A DNA stretch of 64,000 bases, from NCBI RefSeq assembly GCF_004341105.1, contig NZ_SLZK01000003.1:372001-436000 (forward strand). The letters are read 5' to 3'. Each line of letters begins with the position of its first letter. Position 1 is the first letter of the stretch. This DNA is from Rhizobium sp. BK418. GTDB lineage: Bacteria > Pseudomonadota > Alphaproteobacteria > Rhizobiales > Rhizobiaceae. Position numbers and translations under genes: made by a program. Of this stretch, positions 8,582 to 18,596 are shown in pieces. The notes under the pieces were generated by a model. That model was not told the DNA's origin, did no database searches, and saw nothing but the letters and a program-made list of their open reading frames with translations.

Positions 8582-9581
8582 GGCTCAGCAACTCCTCGCG
8601 GCGGGGGAAGGGATGGAAGCAGGCGGCACAGTGGTTTGCCCCCTGCTGTTCGAGTTGCGGCGGGTGGTCGATGCAATCGTCCTGAACCTGCGAACAGCGC
8701 GGCGAGAAATTGCAGCCCTTCGGCAGGTGCTGCAGGTTCGGCGGGCGGCCGGGAATGACGACGAGATCATCGACGTCCTGATCCGGGCGCGGGATCGAAG
8801 CATGCAGCGCTGCCGTATAGGGGTGTGCCGGGTTTTCGAAGAGTTCGTCGACAGGGGCTTCTTCGACGATGCGGCCAGCATACATGACGGCCACTTTGTC
8901 AGCCAGGCCCGCCACAACCCCGAGGTCGTGGGTGATCATGATGAGCGCGGTGTTCATTTCCGCCGTCAGATCGTTGAAGAGATCAAGGATCTGCGCCTGG
9001 ATCGTCACGTCGAGTGCGGTGGTCGGCTCGTCGGCGATCAGCAGCTTCGGCTTGGTGAGCAGCGCCATGGCGATCACGATGCGCTGGCGCATGCCGCCCG
9101 AAAGCTCATGCGGATAGAGGTTGAAACGGCGGGTCGGGTCAGGAATGCCGACACGTTTCAGCATGTCGAGTGCTTCGGCCGATGCCGCCTTGGCGGTAAA
9201 GCCACGGTGGATCTCGAGCTGTTCCGTCAGTTGCCGGGAAATCCGGAGCGACGGGTTGAGCGCCGTCATCGGATCTTGGAAGACCATGGCCATGTCCTTG
9301 CCGCGGACGTTGTCGAGCTCGCGCGGTTTCAGCGCCAGCACGTCCTTTCCTTCGAGCAAGGCCTGGCCGTTCGTTTTGCCGTTCTTGGCGAGCAGCCCCA
9401 TGATACCGAGAAAGGTTTGGCTCTTACCGGAGCCGGATTCGCCGACGATGGCGATACGTTCGCCGCGGCGAACCGTCAGGTTCATGTTCGAGACGGCCTT
9501 CACCTGACCTTCGGGGGTCTCGAATGTGATCGAGTAGTCCTTCAGTTCGAGAAGGGTATCTTTTTGTTTTTCTTGGGACAT
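8574..9581 (-). CDS. oppD: Peptide ABC transporter ATP-binding protein OppD
   Basis: Second ATPase of the importer, 335 residues. Walker A GESGSGKSQ, signature LSGGMRQRI and Walker B LLIADEP are intact, and the C-terminal region has GCNFSPRCSQVQDDC, the Cys-rich peptide-transporter extension. The ATG at 9581 directly follows the oppC stop TAG with no spacer. The substrate class (di- or oligopeptide) cannot be fixed from the ATPases alone. Confidence 0.9.
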   Translation of the reverse strand: MSQEKQKDTLLELKDYSITFETPEGQVKAVSNMNLTVRRGERIAIVGESGSGKSQTFLGIMGLLAKNGKTNGQALLEGKDVLALKPRELDNVRGKDMAMVFQDPMTALNPSLRISRQLTEQLEIHRGFTAKAASAEALDMLKRVGIPDPTRRFNLYPHELSGGMRQRIVIAMALLTKPKLLIADEPTTALDVTIQAQILDLFNDLTAEMNTALIMITHDLGVVAGLADKVAVMYAGRIVEEAPVDELFENPAHPYTAALHASIPRPDQDVDDLVVIPGRPPNLQHLPKGCNFSPRCSQVQDDCIDHPPQLEQQGANHCAACFHPFPRREELLSHG

Positions 9582-10499
9582 CTATCGATCCTTCGGGTCG
9601 AACGCATCGCGCAGCCCGTCGCCGATGAACAGCAGGCTGAGGAGCAGGGCCACAAGGAAGCTTGCCGGGAAAATCAGCAGCCAGGGCATGCTTTCCATCG
9701 CGTCGGTGCCTTCGGCAATCAGAGTGCCGAGCGAGGTCAACGGCTCCTGCACGCCGAAGCCGAGGTAGGACAGGAAGCTCTCGGTGGCGATGATTTCCGG
9801 CACCGTCAGCGCTGCGAAAATGACGACGGGGCCGACGAGATTTGGGATAATGTGCTTGGTGATGATCTTGAAAGGCTTCTGACCCGAGGCGCGAGCGGCT
9901 TCCACGAATTCGCGGTGCTTCAGCGATAGGGTCTGGCCGCGGACGATGCGGGCCATGGTCAACCATTCAAGCGCGCCGATCGCTGCAAACAGAAGGTAGA
10001 CGTTCCGGCCGAAGATCACCATCAGCAGGATGACGAAGAGGATGTAGGGAAGCGCATACATGATGTCGACGAAGCGCATCATGATCGCATCCAGCCGGCC
10101 ACCGATATAGCCCGAGATCGCGCCGTAGAGCACACCGATGACGACGGACACGACCGTAGCCGTCAACGCCACGGCAAGCGAGACGCGCGTGCCGTAGAGA
10201 ACACGGGCGAGAAGGTCACGACCGTTCGGATCGGTGCCGAAAAAATGTCCGGTGGCGAAAGAGGGCGGATCCTTGAAGGCGGCCCAGTCCGGATCTTCAT
10301 AGTTGAAGGGAATGAAGTTCGGGCCGAGGAAGGCGGCGAGGATCAGCAGCACCAGCACGCCGATCGATATGACCGCGGCCTTGTTGCGCGAGAGCCGGCG
10401 CAGTGCGTCTCTGGTCAACGAGCGGCCTTCCGGCGCAAGGCCCTCCGCTTCCAGCAGCTCGGCTGCGAGCAGCTCTCTTTTCGCGGGATTGAGGATCAT
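9582..10499 (-). CDS. oppC: Peptide ABC transporter permease OppC
   Basis: The 305-residue inner-membrane permease has the N-terminal OppC extension (LTRDALRRLSRNKAA), about six membrane segments, and the EAA loop EAARASGQKPFKIITKHIIPN that docks on the ATPases. The start overlaps the oppB stop by 4 nt (ATGA). Part of the oppABCDF operon. Confidence 0.9.
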   Translation of the reverse strand: MILNPAKRELLAAELLEAEGLAPEGRSLTRDALRRLSRNKAAVISIGVLVLLILAAFLGPNFIPFNYEDPDWAAFKDPPSFATGHFFGTDPNGRDLLARVLYGTRVSLAVALTATVVSVVIGVLYGAISGYIGGRLDAIMMRFVDIMYALPYILFVILLMVIFGRNVYLLFAAIGALEWLTMARIVRGQTLSLKHREFVEAARASGQKPFKIITKHIIPNLVGPVVIFAALTVPEIIATESFLSYLGFGVQEPLTSLGTLIAEGTDAMESMPWLLIFPASFLVALLLSLLFIGDGLRDAFDPKDR

Positions 10500-11419
10500 C
10501 GGTTTCTCACTTTCGGGTCCAGCCAGGCATAGGCGATGTCGACCAGAAGGTTCAGGAACACGATCAGCACCATGTAGAAGATGACCGTGCCGAGAACCAT
10601 GCCGTAATCGCGGTTCAGCGCCGCATTGACGAAATAGCGGCCGATGCCGGGCAATCCGAAGATGCTCTCGACAACCAGCGAGCCGGTGAGAAGGTAACTT
10701 GCCGCCGGTCCCAGATAAGAGACGACGGGCATCATCGCGGGCTTCAACGCGTGGCGCATGACCGTCAGGCGCGGGCCGATGCCCTTGGCCTTGGCTGTGC
10801 GGATGAAGTTCTGGTTCATCACTTCGATCATCGAGCCGCGGGTGATGCGCGAGATGCGCCCGGCATGCGGCAGGGCCAGAACGACGATCGGCAGAACGAG
10901 ATATTTGATCGAACCGTCACCCCAGCCGCCGACGGGGAACCACGCGAGGTGGATGCCGAAGATCAGTTGCATGATCGGTGCGATCAGGAAGTTCGGGAGA
11001 ACGACGCCCACCAGGATGAGAGCGCCCAGAATATAGTCTGGTGCCTTGTTCTGATAGAGCGCCCCGAGACAGCCGACGGCGACGCCGACGATGATGGCGA
11101 TCAGGAAGGCAGCCGTACCGATGGTGAAGGTGTAGGGCAGACCGATCGCGATCTGCTGAGCGACGGTGAAGTCCTCACTCGCGAAGGAGGGGCCGAGGTC
11201 GCCTCTCAGCAGGTCGCCGACATAGATCAGGTACTGCTGAATGAGCGGTTTATCCAGATTGTAGTGGATCGCGAGGTTTTTCAGGATCACCGGCGGCAAT
11301 GGCCTTTCGCCATCGAAGGGGCCGCCGGGAGCAAGGCGCAAAACGAAAAAGCAAGCTGTGACGGCGATCCACAGGACGGGGATCGTCGACAGCAATCGAC
11401 GGAGGGCGTATTTGATCAT
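10496..11419 (-). CDS. oppB: Peptide ABC transporter permease OppB
   Basis: The 307-residue permease starts MIKYALRRLLSTIPVLW, typical of OppB/DppB, has six predicted membrane spans and the EAA-type loop RTAKAKGIGPRLTVMRHALKP. It pairs with OppC to form the translocation channel. A 48-bp gap with a strong hairpin separates it from oppA, consistent with lower expression of the membrane subunits than of the binding protein. Confidence 0.9.
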   Translation of the reverse strand: MIKYALRRLLSTIPVLWIAVTACFFVLRLAPGGPFDGERPLPPVILKNLAIHYNLDKPLIQQYLIYVGDLLRGDLGPSFASEDFTVAQQIAIGLPYTFTIGTAAFLIAIIVGVAVGCLGALYQNKAPDYILGALILVGVVLPNFLIAPIMQLIFGIHLAWFPVGGWGDGSIKYLVLPIVVLALPHAGRISRITRGSMIEVMNQNFIRTAKAKGIGPRLTVMRHALKPAMMPVVSYLGPAASYLLTGSLVVESIFGLPGIGRYFVNAALNRDYGMVLGTVIFYMVLIVFLNLLVDIAYAWLDPKVRNR

Positions 11420-11430
11420 GGTCGTGGAGC

Positions 11431-11459
11431 GGCTCTTCCCGGACCGGCCGGGAAGAGCC
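11431..11459 (-). promoter_or_regulatory. Intercistronic hairpin between oppA and oppB
   Basis: A perfect 12-bp inverted repeat (GGCTCTTCCCGG / CCGGGAAGAGCC) with a 5-nt loop fills the oppA-oppB gap. On the minus strand it is followed by GCTCCACGAC, not a T-run, so it is more likely an mRNA-stabilising or processing structure for oppA than a full terminator. Confidence 0.7.
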
Positions 11460-11467
11460 TTTCATCC

Positions 11468-13048
11468 TTATTCCTTGATGGACAGCCAGCGCGTGCGATG
11501 GATGTCTTGAACGTTGTCGACGAAGCCCTCGATCTTGGGCGAGACGACGTTCTTGGAGACGTAGTAGTAGATCGGCAGGGCGGCGGTGTCGTCGAGCGCG
11601 AGCTGTTCGGCTTTCTTGAAGATCTCGGCGCGCTTCGTCAGATCGGTCTGAGCGTTGCCTTCCTTGATCAGCTTGTCGTATTCGGCATTCGACCAGCGGC
11701 CGTAGTTCATCTGAACGCCGGTTACGAGAAGGTTCAGGAAGTTGTCCGGATCGTTGTAGTCGGCGAGCCAGCCGGCACGGCCGATCTGCACTTCACCGCG
11801 CTGCAGTTGGTCGTAGTGGACCTTCGTTTCAGCGTTGACGAGTTCAACGTTCACGCCAAGCGGCTTCCACATGGAGGCGATTGCGACGGCAATGCGCTTG
11901 TGATTGTCGTTGGTATTATACTTGAGTTCGGTCGTCAGGGGATGGTCAGGACCGAAACCGGCCTCCTTCAGCAGCTTCTTGGCTTCTTCAACCTTGTCCT
12001 TATAGGGAAGATCCTTCCAGGAGACATAGGCGGGTTCGCCGTAGTTTGCCGTGCCCGGCGGGACCCAGGAATATGCCGGCAGTTCGCCGGTGCCGAGGAT
12101 CTGCGGACCGATGACTTCGCGGTTGATCGCCATGGAGAGCGCCTGGCGGACGCGCTTGTCGTTGAAGGGCGGCTTGGTGGAGTTGATGACGTAATAGTAG
12201 AGGCCGGAGAAGGGGGCGACATGCGCCTGGCCCGGCAGGTTCTTCTTCATCCATTCATACTGGTCGGTTGGGAAGTCGGTCATGATGTCGAATTCGCCAG
12301 CGCGGTAGCGCTTGAGCGCGGCTTCCTGGTCTTCAAGCACGAAGAACTTCGCGCCGTCGATCTTCAGATCCTTGACGCCGTAATACTGGTCGTTCTTGAC
12401 GGTGGTGACGTGCGAGCCGGGAACCCACTCGACCGGCTTGTACGGACCGTTGGTGACGATGTTGCCAATCTTGACCCAGTCCTGACCCTTGGCCTCGACG
12501 ACATGCTTCGGCAGCGGATACGCCGTATAGTGCATCAGGGCGTTGATGAAATAGGGGGTCGGGTTCTCGAGGGTGATCTCCAGCGTCTTGTCGTCGATCG
12601 CCTTGACGCCGAGCTCGTTCAGGTCAGTGATCTCGCCCTTGTTGATCTTCTCAGCGTTCTTGATGGTGAACTGCAGATAGGCGTAGTCGGCCGCATTCTT
12701 GGGGTCCACGAGGCGCTGGAAGGCGAAAACGAAGTCGCCTGCGGTTACCGGCTGGCCATCAGACCACTTGATGCCGTCGCGCAGCTTGAAAGTGTAGACC
12801 TTGCCGTCGGGGGAAATGGTCCAGCTTTCGGCCTGACCCGGAACCGGGTTGTCCTTGGCGTCTTCGGTGACGAGGCCTTCGAAGATGTCGCCGGCAATAC
12901 GGTTTTCCCAGTCGCCTGAGAGTTTTTGCGGATCCAGCGAGGTGGGGTCGCCACCATTATGGATGTTTAGCGTGGCCGCTTGGGCCGAAAATGCGAGCAA
13001 TGAGCCAACCATTGCGGACGCGAGAAATTTTTTCGTGAAAAAGGACAT
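11468..13048 (-). CDS. oppA: Periplasmic oligopeptide-binding protein OppA
   Basis: The 526-residue solute-binding protein (SBP family 5) has a signal peptide (KFLASAMVGSLLAFSAQAA) and the family opening LNIHNGGDPTSLDPQKLSGDWENRI. Further motifs such as DGIKWSDGQPVTAGDFVFAFQR and VRQALSMAINREVI confirm the family and favour OppA over dipeptide-specific DppA. It captures peptides in the periplasm and hands them to OppBC. First gene of the operon. The upstream 270 bp shared with the divergent alpha-glucosidase should hold its promoter, which I could not pin down. Confidence 0.92.
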   Translation of the reverse strand: MSFFTKKFLASAMVGSLLAFSAQAATLNIHNGGDPTSLDPQKLSGDWENRIAGDIFEGLVTEDAKDNPVPGQAESWTISPDGKVYTFKLRDGIKWSDGQPVTAGDFVFAFQRLVDPKNAADYAYLQFTIKNAEKINKGEITDLNELGVKAIDDKTLEITLENPTPYFINALMHYTAYPLPKHVVEAKGQDWVKIGNIVTNGPYKPVEWVPGSHVTTVKNDQYYGVKDLKIDGAKFFVLEDQEAALKRYRAGEFDIMTDFPTDQYEWMKKNLPGQAHVAPFSGLYYYVINSTKPPFNDKRVRQALSMAINREVIGPQILGTGELPAYSWVPPGTANYGEPAYVSWKDLPYKDKVEEAKKLLKEAGFGPDHPLTTELKYNTNDNHKRIAVAIASMWKPLGVNVELVNAETKVHYDQLQRGEVQIGRAGWLADYNDPDNFLNLLVTGVQMNYGRWSNAEYDKLIKEGNAQTDLTKRAEIFKKAEQLALDDTAALPIYYYVSKNVVSPKIEGFVDNVQDIHRTRWLSIKE

Positions 13049-13320
13049 GGTGGGTCCACCTTTCTAGGCTTTTCGCCTTTTCTTAGTCATTTGTTCCCGG
13101 TTTGACCTGTTACGTGCAGGTCAACGGCACCTTAACGCAAAGGTTTGGCGTTGCAACCCCTAAACCAGTGGGTAGCATTCGGGTGTGGACAAGCTTATAA
13201 ACGGCCCCCTTTTGTCCGATCGCGACTGCGCGATCTTTGCTTGAGAATAGAGATTGCGCTGTTGTCTTTTGCTTCGTCGCCATTAGTCTGGCGTTCGAAA
13301 TGAAGCGGGAGATGGCGGCA

Positions 13321-14970
13321 ATGGCATTGCAGAGAGGTGGGAACGCGGATTGGTGGCGCGGTGCGGTGATCTATCAGGTTTATCCGCGCTCGTTTCAGGA
13401 TACGAACGGCGATGGGCTCGGCGATCTCAGAGGTATAACCCGGCGTCTTTCCCATATTGCAAGCCTCGGCGTCGATGCGATCTGGCTTTCTCCCTTCTTC
13501 AAGTCGCCCATGGCCGACATGGGCTATGACGTCTCCGATTATTGCGACGTCGATCCGATTTTCGGCATGCTCGACGATTTCGACGCGATGATGGCAGAGG
13601 CCCACAGGCTCGGCATCAAGGTCATCATCGATCAGGTGATTTCCCATACATCCGACCGGCATCCGTGGTTCGTGGAGAGCCGTTCCAGCCGTACGAATGA
13701 GAAGGCCGATTGGTATGTCTGGGCCGATCCGAAGCCGGACGGGACGGCGCCGAACAACTGGCTGTCGATCTTCGGCGGCCCCGGCTGGGAATGGGACGGC
13801 GTGCGCCGGCAATATTATCAGCACAACTTCCTGACCTCGCAGCCTGACCTGAACTTTCACAGCAAGGAGGTTCAGGACGCAGTTCTGCAGACCGTGAAAT
13901 TCTGGCTCGACCGCGGCGTGGATGGATTCCGCCTGGACACGGTGAATTACTACTTTTGCGACAAGCTGCTTCGGGACAATCCGCCGCACGAGCCCGACCC
14001 GGATCAGGTCGGTCTCGATGCGCCCGACACCAATCCCTACGGCATGCAGAACCATCTTTATGACAAGACGCAGCCGGAGAACCTCGAATTCCTCAAGCGT
14101 TTCCGGGCTCTGCTCGATCAATACGAGGGGCGCACGACCGTCGGTGAAGTCGGTGATGGAGCGCGCTCACTGAAGACCGTTGCCGCCTATACGACCGGCG
14201 GCGACAAGCTGCATATGTGCTATACGTTCGATCTGCTCGGACCGGATTTCACCGCCGATCATATTCGCGGCTGTGTCGAGACCTTCCAGCGCATGGTGAA
14301 GGACGGCTGGGTCTGCTGGGCCTTCTCCAATCATGACGTCAATCGTCATGTCAGCCGCTTCGCCCTGACGGAAGAGGAACGTCCCGTGATCGCCAAGCTG
14401 GCGATTTCAGTGCTTGCGGCCTTGCGAGGATCGATCTGCCTCTATCAGGGCGAGGAATTGGGACTGCCGGAGGCGGAACTCGCCTTCGAAGACCTGCGCG
14501 ACCCCTATGGCATCCGCTTCTGGCCGGCCTTCAAGGGTCGCGACGGATGCCGCACGCCGATGCCCTGGGAGGCCGGCAAGGCGCATGCGGGGTTTACCAG
14601 CGCGGAGAAGAGCTGGCTGCCGGTGCCCTATGAACAGGCAGCGCTTGCCGTCGACACGCAGGAAAATAATGAGGGCTCGGTTCTGCACCATTATCGGCGC
14701 ACACTTGAATTCCGGAAGAGCCAGCCCGTGCTGCTTGATGGCAGCATGGAGTTCGTCGGTGCGGACAAGAATCTCCTGTCTTTCGTCCGCGAAAAGGGTG
14801 ACGAGAAGTTGCTTTTTGTCTTCAACCTGACCCGTGAGCCTGCGGAATTTGAGCTTCCTGCAGGCATGAAGTTGGGCGCTACGCTGGCGATGCCGGGGTT
14901 CCATGCTGTTGCCGGCGCTCATGCGGTGAAGCTCGGTGCGCTCGACGCTTTCTGTGCCCGCATCAGCTAA
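13321..14970 (+). CDS. aglA: Alpha-glucosidase (GH13)
   Basis: The 549-residue enzyme hydrolyses terminal alpha-glucosidic bonds, for example of sucrose, maltose or trehalose, and resembles rhizobial AglA. The GH13 barrel begins DWWRGAVIYQVYPRSFQD; catalytic residues are visible as Asp206 (GFRLDTV), Glu276 (TVGEVGDG) and Asp339 (FSNHDVNR). Three in-frame ATGs lie at 13300, 13312 and 13321; I use the last because GGGAG lies 9 nt before it and the length fits the family. In S. meliloti aglA belongs to the aglEFGAK operon, but no sugar ABC transporter is adjacent here. It ends 4 nt before the convergent ade stop. Confidence 0.88.
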   Translation: MALQRGGNADWWRGAVIYQVYPRSFQDTNGDGLGDLRGITRRLSHIASLGVDAIWLSPFFKSPMADMGYDVSDYCDVDPIFGMLDDFDAMMAEAHRLGIKVIIDQVISHTSDRHPWFVESRSSRTNEKADWYVWADPKPDGTAPNNWLSIFGGPGWEWDGVRRQYYQHNFLTSQPDLNFHSKEVQDAVLQTVKFWLDRGVDGFRLDTVNYYFCDKLLRDNPPHEPDPDQVGLDAPDTNPYGMQNHLYDKTQPENLEFLKRFRALLDQYEGRTTVGEVGDGARSLKTVAAYTTGGDKLHMCYTFDLLGPDFTADHIRGCVETFQRMVKDGWVCWAFSNHDVNRHVSRFALTEEERPVIAKLAISVLAALRGSICLYQGEELGLPEAELAFEDLRDPYGIRFWPAFKGRDGCRTPMPWEAGKAHAGFTSAEKSWLPVPYEQAALAVDTQENNEGSVLHHYRRTLEFRKSQPVLLDGSMEFVGADKNLLSFVREKGDEKLLFVFNLTREPAEFELPAGMKLGATLAMPGFHAVAGAHAVKLGALDAFCARIS

Positions 14971-14974
14971 GCGG

Positions 14975-16672
14975 TCAGCCGAGCAACATAAAGCGATCGA
15001 CATCCACCATTCCCTTGTCCGAAATCTTCAAATGCGGGATCACGGGCAGGGGCAGGAAGGCGACCTGCAGGAAGGGTTCTTCCAGTGTCGTGCCGAGGGC
15101 GTAGGCGGCCTTGCGCAGATGGTGCAGCGTGTCGCGCACCGTCTCGTAAGGTTCCAGGCTCATCAGGCCTGCGACGGGCAGGGCGATCTCGCCCGTGACC
15201 TTGCCGTTTTCGACCACCACGAAGCCCCCCTTGATCTCGCCGAGACGGTTGGCGGCGAGCGCCATGTCATCTTCGCTGACACCGACGACGCAGATATTGT
15301 GGCTGTCATGGCCGACTGTCGAGGCGATGGCGCCTTTCTTCAATCCGAAACCCTGAACGAAACCGTTGGCGTGATTGCCATTCTTGCCATGGCGCTCGAT
15401 GACGGCGACCTTGATGATATCGTTGCCGAGGTCGACGGTCGTCTGATTGCCGTTGGCCGGCAGGCGGTAGCGACGGTGCTCGGTGATGATCTTGCCGGGC
15501 ATGACGCCGATGACGGACGTTTCGCCCTCCGAGACGGGCACGCCGAAATGGGCCGCATTGACCGGCCGCGCCTTGACACTGTCGAGGCCGACGGGTGACA
15601 CGGGCTTTCGGGTGGCAAAAAGTGCGTCGGTAACTTGGCGGCCGGCCGAGAAGACCATCTCTGCCCGGCAATTCTCCAGGCTGTCGATAATGACAAGATC
15701 GGCGCGCCAGCCGGGGGCAACGAGGCCGCGGTCACGCAGGCCGAAAGCGCGCGCGGCGGAGATCGAGGCAGCACGGTAGATCGCCACCGGTTCGACGCCT
15801 TTGGCGATTGCCGTGCGGATCATGTAGTCAAGATGGCCCTGCTCGGCGATATCAAGTGGATTGCGATCATCGGTGCACAGCGCGAGATAGGGAGACAGAC
15901 GCTCCGTGATGATGGGCATCAGGGCATGCAGGTCCTTCGAAACCGAGCCCTCGCGAACCAAGATATGCACGCCTTTGCGGATTTTCTCCAGTGCCTCAGC
16001 GGCGCTCGTGCATTCATGCTCAGTGCGGATGCCGGCAGAAAGATAGCCGTTGAGATCCTTGCCAGAGAGAAGCGGCGCGTGCCCGTCTATATGTCCGCCC
16101 TGGAAGGCGTCGAGTTTGGCCATGCAGACGGGATCCTTATGAATCACGCCGGGAAAATTCATGAATTCGGCAAGGCCGATAACTTTGGGGTGGTCGCGAT
16201 AGGGCAGGAGGCTTTCGACCGGCAGGTCGGCGCCTGACGTTTCCAGATGCGTGGCCGGCACGCAGGAGGAAAGCTGGACGCGGATATCCATGACGGTTTC
16301 CAGCGCCGAAGCGAGGAAGAATTCGATGCCTTCCTTGCCGAGCACGTTGGCGATCTCATGGGGGTCGCAGATCGCGGTCGTCACGCCGTAAGGCAGGACA
16401 CAGCGGTCGAATTCATGGGGCGTGACCAGCGAGGATTCGATGTGCAGGTGGGTATCGATGAAGCCTGGAACGACGATCTTCCCGGAAATATCGATCTCAG
16501 TCTCACCATCGTAGGTGCCACAGGTACCGACAACGCGGTCGCCGCCGATGGCGATGTCCGACTGAACGAGTTCGCCTGTCACCAGATCGAAGAACTGTCC
16601 GCCTTTCAACACGATATCGGCCGGAATGCGACCCACACCCTGATCGATGAGATGTTCGAGCTTGGCGGTCAT
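14975..16672 (-). CDS. ade: Adenine deaminase
   Basis: The 565-residue metal-dependent hydrolase converts adenine to hypoxanthine and ammonia in purine salvage/nitrogen recovery. The amidohydrolase fold is marked by [12 protein letters not shown] with metal-binding His residues near residue 80, by CDPHEIANV, and by the C-terminal adenine deaminase domain ([13 protein letters not shown]). ATG 16672 has GAGGA about 6 nt upstream; longer in-frame starts have no ribosome site. It sits downstream of a branched-chain amino acid binding protein on the same strand, separated by a terminator. Confidence 0.93.
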   Translation of the reverse strand: MTAKLEHLIDQGVGRIPADIVLKGGQFFDLVTGELVQSDIAIGGDRVVGTCGTYDGETEIDISGKIVVPGFIDTHLHIESSLVTPHEFDRCVLPYGVTTAICDPHEIANVLGKEGIEFFLASALETVMDIRVQLSSCVPATHLETSGADLPVESLLPYRDHPKVIGLAEFMNFPGVIHKDPVCMAKLDAFQGGHIDGHAPLLSGKDLNGYLSAGIRTEHECTSAAEALEKIRKGVHILVREGSVSKDLHALMPIITERLSPYLALCTDDRNPLDIAEQGHLDYMIRTAIAKGVEPVAIYRAASISAARAFGLRDRGLVAPGWRADLVIIDSLENCRAEMVFSAGRQVTDALFATRKPVSPVGLDSVKARPVNAAHFGVPVSEGETSVIGVMPGKIITEHRRYRLPANGNQTTVDLGNDIIKVAVIERHGKNGNHANGFVQGFGLKKGAIASTVGHDSHNICVVGVSEDDMALAANRLGEIKGGFVVVENGKVTGEIALPVAGLMSLEPYETVRDTLHHLRKAAYALGTTLEEPFLQVAFLPLPVIPHLKISDKGMVDVDRFMLLG

Positions 16673-16734
16673 AACTATCCTCGCGATGCAATCGATTCCG
16701 CGAGTTATAGCGCATCTGTTTCCGGATTCGATGC

Positions 16735-16768
16735 CCGCAAACGAAACCGGGCGCCAATGGCGCCCGGT
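16735..16768 (-). terminator. Rho-independent terminator of the livK-like gene
   Basis: A perfect 10-bp stem ACCGGGCGCC / GGCGCCCGGT (16746-16755, 16759-16768) with a 3-nt loop is followed on the minus strand by TTTCGTTTG. It lies 22 nt past the stop codon. Confidence 0.8.
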
Positions 16769-16789
16769 CCCGTGTTTCATTCGTTCCGC

Positions 16790-17893
16790 TTATTCGGCAG
16801 CGACGATCTTGCCGCCTTCCCACTTGTAGAGCGAGAAGCTCTGAGAGGAGAGGTCGCCGGTTTCGCCGTAGGTGAGCTTGCCGATTGCAGTCGGGATCTC
16901 TTCGCCGCTCTTCAGGGCAGCCGCGACAGCTTCCGCGTCGTCGGCGCTGCCAGCCTTCTCGATGCCGGCCTTCAGCACTTCGACTGCGGCATAGGCGTTG
17001 AGCGTGAAGGCTTCAGCCGGGATCTTTTTGGCGGCGAGCGCGTCGGCAGCAACCTTGGAGTCCGGGCTCTTGGTGGCGTCGGAGGCGTTGGTGAACAGCG
17101 TGCCGGCTGCCGCATCCGTGCCGATCGTCCAGAATTCGGTGTTGGAGAGGCCGTCGCCGCCGATGATCTGAGCGTTGACCGAGAGGTCATGCAGCTGGCG
17201 GGCGAGCAGGCCGCCTTCCGGGTGATAGCCGCCGAAATAGATGAGATCGACATTCTCGGCCTTGATGCGAGTCGTCAATGCGGAGAAATCCTTGTCGCCG
17301 GGCGTGATGGAGTCGTTGATGACTTCGGTGACGCCGCCGGCGTTCAGCGTTGCCTTGAAGGCATCGGCGAGGCCCTTACCATAAGCGCCCTTGTCGTTGA
17401 TGATAGCGACGCGCTTATCCTTGAAATGTGCGAGAACGTATTTGGCGGCGACTTCAGCCTGCTGGTCGTCACGGCCGCAGGTGCGCAGAACGTTCGTCAG
17501 GCCGCGCTTGGTAAGGTCAGGCGCGGTGGCGGTCGGGGTGACCATCAGCACGCCGTTTTCCGCCAGAACGTCGGAAACCGGGATAGCAACGCCAGAGGTG
17601 ACCGGACCGACGACGAAGTGAATACCTTCGCCGACAACCTTGTTTGCAGCGGAAACGCCTTGCTTCGGTTCGCCGGCGTCGTCGGCAAGTTCGAGGACGA
17701 CCTTCTGACCGAGAATGCCGCCCTTCTTGTTGATTTCATCGACAGCGGTCTGCGCGCCGTTCTTTACCTGATCACCATAGGCAGCCACCGGACCCGTCAG
17801 CGGAGCGATGAGGCCGATGGTTATATCCGCATGCGCAAGTGGCGCAAATACCAGAGAGGCGACAAGCGTCGCCGTCAGAGTCTTCAGGGTCAT
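16790..17893 (-). CDS. livK: Branched-chain amino acid ABC transporter substrate-binding protein
   Basis: The 367-residue periplasmic binding protein has a signal peptide ([18 protein letters not shown]) and the LivJ/LivK opening [34 protein letters not shown] Cys pair is formed by the RTCGRDDQQ loop and a later residue in the family. It binds Leu/Ile/Val or related amino acids for the Liv permease. No permease or ATPase genes are adjacent, so it must work with a transporter encoded elsewhere. ATG 17893 has AAGGAGA 7 nt upstream; in-frame sequence further up is not coding. Confidence 0.9.
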   Translation of the reverse strand: MTLKTLTATLVASLVFAPLAHADITIGLIAPLTGPVAAYGDQVKNGAQTAVDEINKKGGILGQKVVLELADDAGEPKQGVSAANKVVGEGIHFVVGPVTSGVAIPVSDVLAENGVLMVTPTATAPDLTKRGLTNVLRTCGRDDQQAEVAAKYVLAHFKDKRVAIINDKGAYGKGLADAFKATLNAGGVTEVINDSITPGDKDFSALTTRIKAENVDLIYFGGYHPEGGLLARQLHDLSVNAQIIGGDGLSNTEFWTIGTDAAAGTLFTNASDATKSPDSKVAADALAAKKIPAEAFTLNAYAAVEVLKAGIEKAGSADDAEAVAAALKSGEEIPTAIGKLTYGETGDLSSQSFSLYKWEGGKIVAAE

Positions 17894-18094
17894 GTTCTGT
17901 CTCCTTGGGTGGGGTCGCCTTCGACCACCGGTTGCTTGCCACGCAGGCCGTTTCTTTGTCAGCGCTTCCTGCGGAAGCGTGCCAAGGACGAAGAAAAGCT
18001 GCGCGATCAATGAGCTTCGCGTCCATGTTTGGCTCGCGCAGCGCATGGCAAGATTTCTAGAAATTTCGGTAAGGTTCCGCAAGATGATAACAAG

Positions 18095-18141
18095 ATCGGG
18101 CGCCTCTTTGCCAAATTTGAAAAGATTGCGCCCGATTTTTT
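18095..18141 (+). terminator. Orphan Rho-independent terminator (possible 3' end of an sRNA)
   Basis: A 9-bp stem ATCGGGCGC (18095-18103) / GCGCCCGAT (18128-18136) can be extended inward by TCTTT/AAAGA pairing and is followed by six Ts (18136-18141). The nearest gene, livK, runs the other way from 17893, so this would terminate an unannotated plus-strand transcript. The minus-strand reading lacks a comparable T-run. Confidence 0.6.
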
Positions 18142-18544
18142 GATTTTTCAGTCCATTTGCCGCAATTTTCGGTCTGCCTGTGCGGCCACTCGCAGGCTTG
18201 CCATATTCATATCAGGTAACCTTAGTCAAAAGGTGACGTTTTCCCGATTGCGCGCGTTCAATCGCGCTTCGCTTGCAACCTTTGCAGAAAGCTGAAGCGA
18301 AACCTGCTTCGCCAGATCTATGGGCGGTGCATTTCGATCGCCGGCCCTGGCCTATCTCAAGCCGGAATGCTTCCTCATCCCCAGTGGCCGAGGGGGCGCC
18401 GAGATGAGGGAGATGCGCTATTGCTGAGAGAGGGCCTTTCGCAGGAAGTCAGTAATCAGGCCGGTAGCTTGGGCTGATTTGCCCCGTCTGCAGGAAATTT
18501 CTCACGACGGAGGCCGATAACGCGATTGAGGTCGCCGACATCAA

Positions 18545-18572
18545 AAGAGAGGGCGAGGCCGAAGCCTCGCCC
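18545..18572 (-). terminator. Rho-independent terminator of the aminotransferase gene
   Basis: A perfect 9-bp stem GGGCGAGGC / GCCTCGCCC (18551-18559, 18564-18572) with a CGAA tetraloop is followed on the minus strand by TCTCTTTT. It starts 25 nt after the stop codon. Confidence 0.85.
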
Positions 18573-18596
18573 TTGAATTCGGTCGGGATGATCGAG

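Larger units (their letters stand above)
17894..18596. other. 700-bp non-coding region with palindrome and orphan terminator
   Basis: This is the longest stretch without a convincing protein gene. From left to right it holds the livK leader, a perfect 12-bp palindrome ATTTCTAGAAAT at 18053-18064, a plus-strand terminator-like hairpin at 18095-18141 with no upstream plus-strand gene, an imperfect hairpin at 18373-18409 (CCTCATC / GATGAGG), and the aminotransferase terminator at 18551-18572. Short ORFs in it have poor coding character. A small RNA gene is the most attractive explanation for part of it. Confidence 0.6.

Noticed and set aside
10751..12919. 722-codon plus-strand open frame antisense to oppB/oppA
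   Set aside because: oppA and oppB are canonical on the other strand; the antisense product is low-complexity with many His/Arg/Asp and no family.
16247..18013. 588-codon plus-strand open frame over ade/livK
   Set aside because: Antisense to two well-recognised genes; no ribosome site and no recognisable motif.
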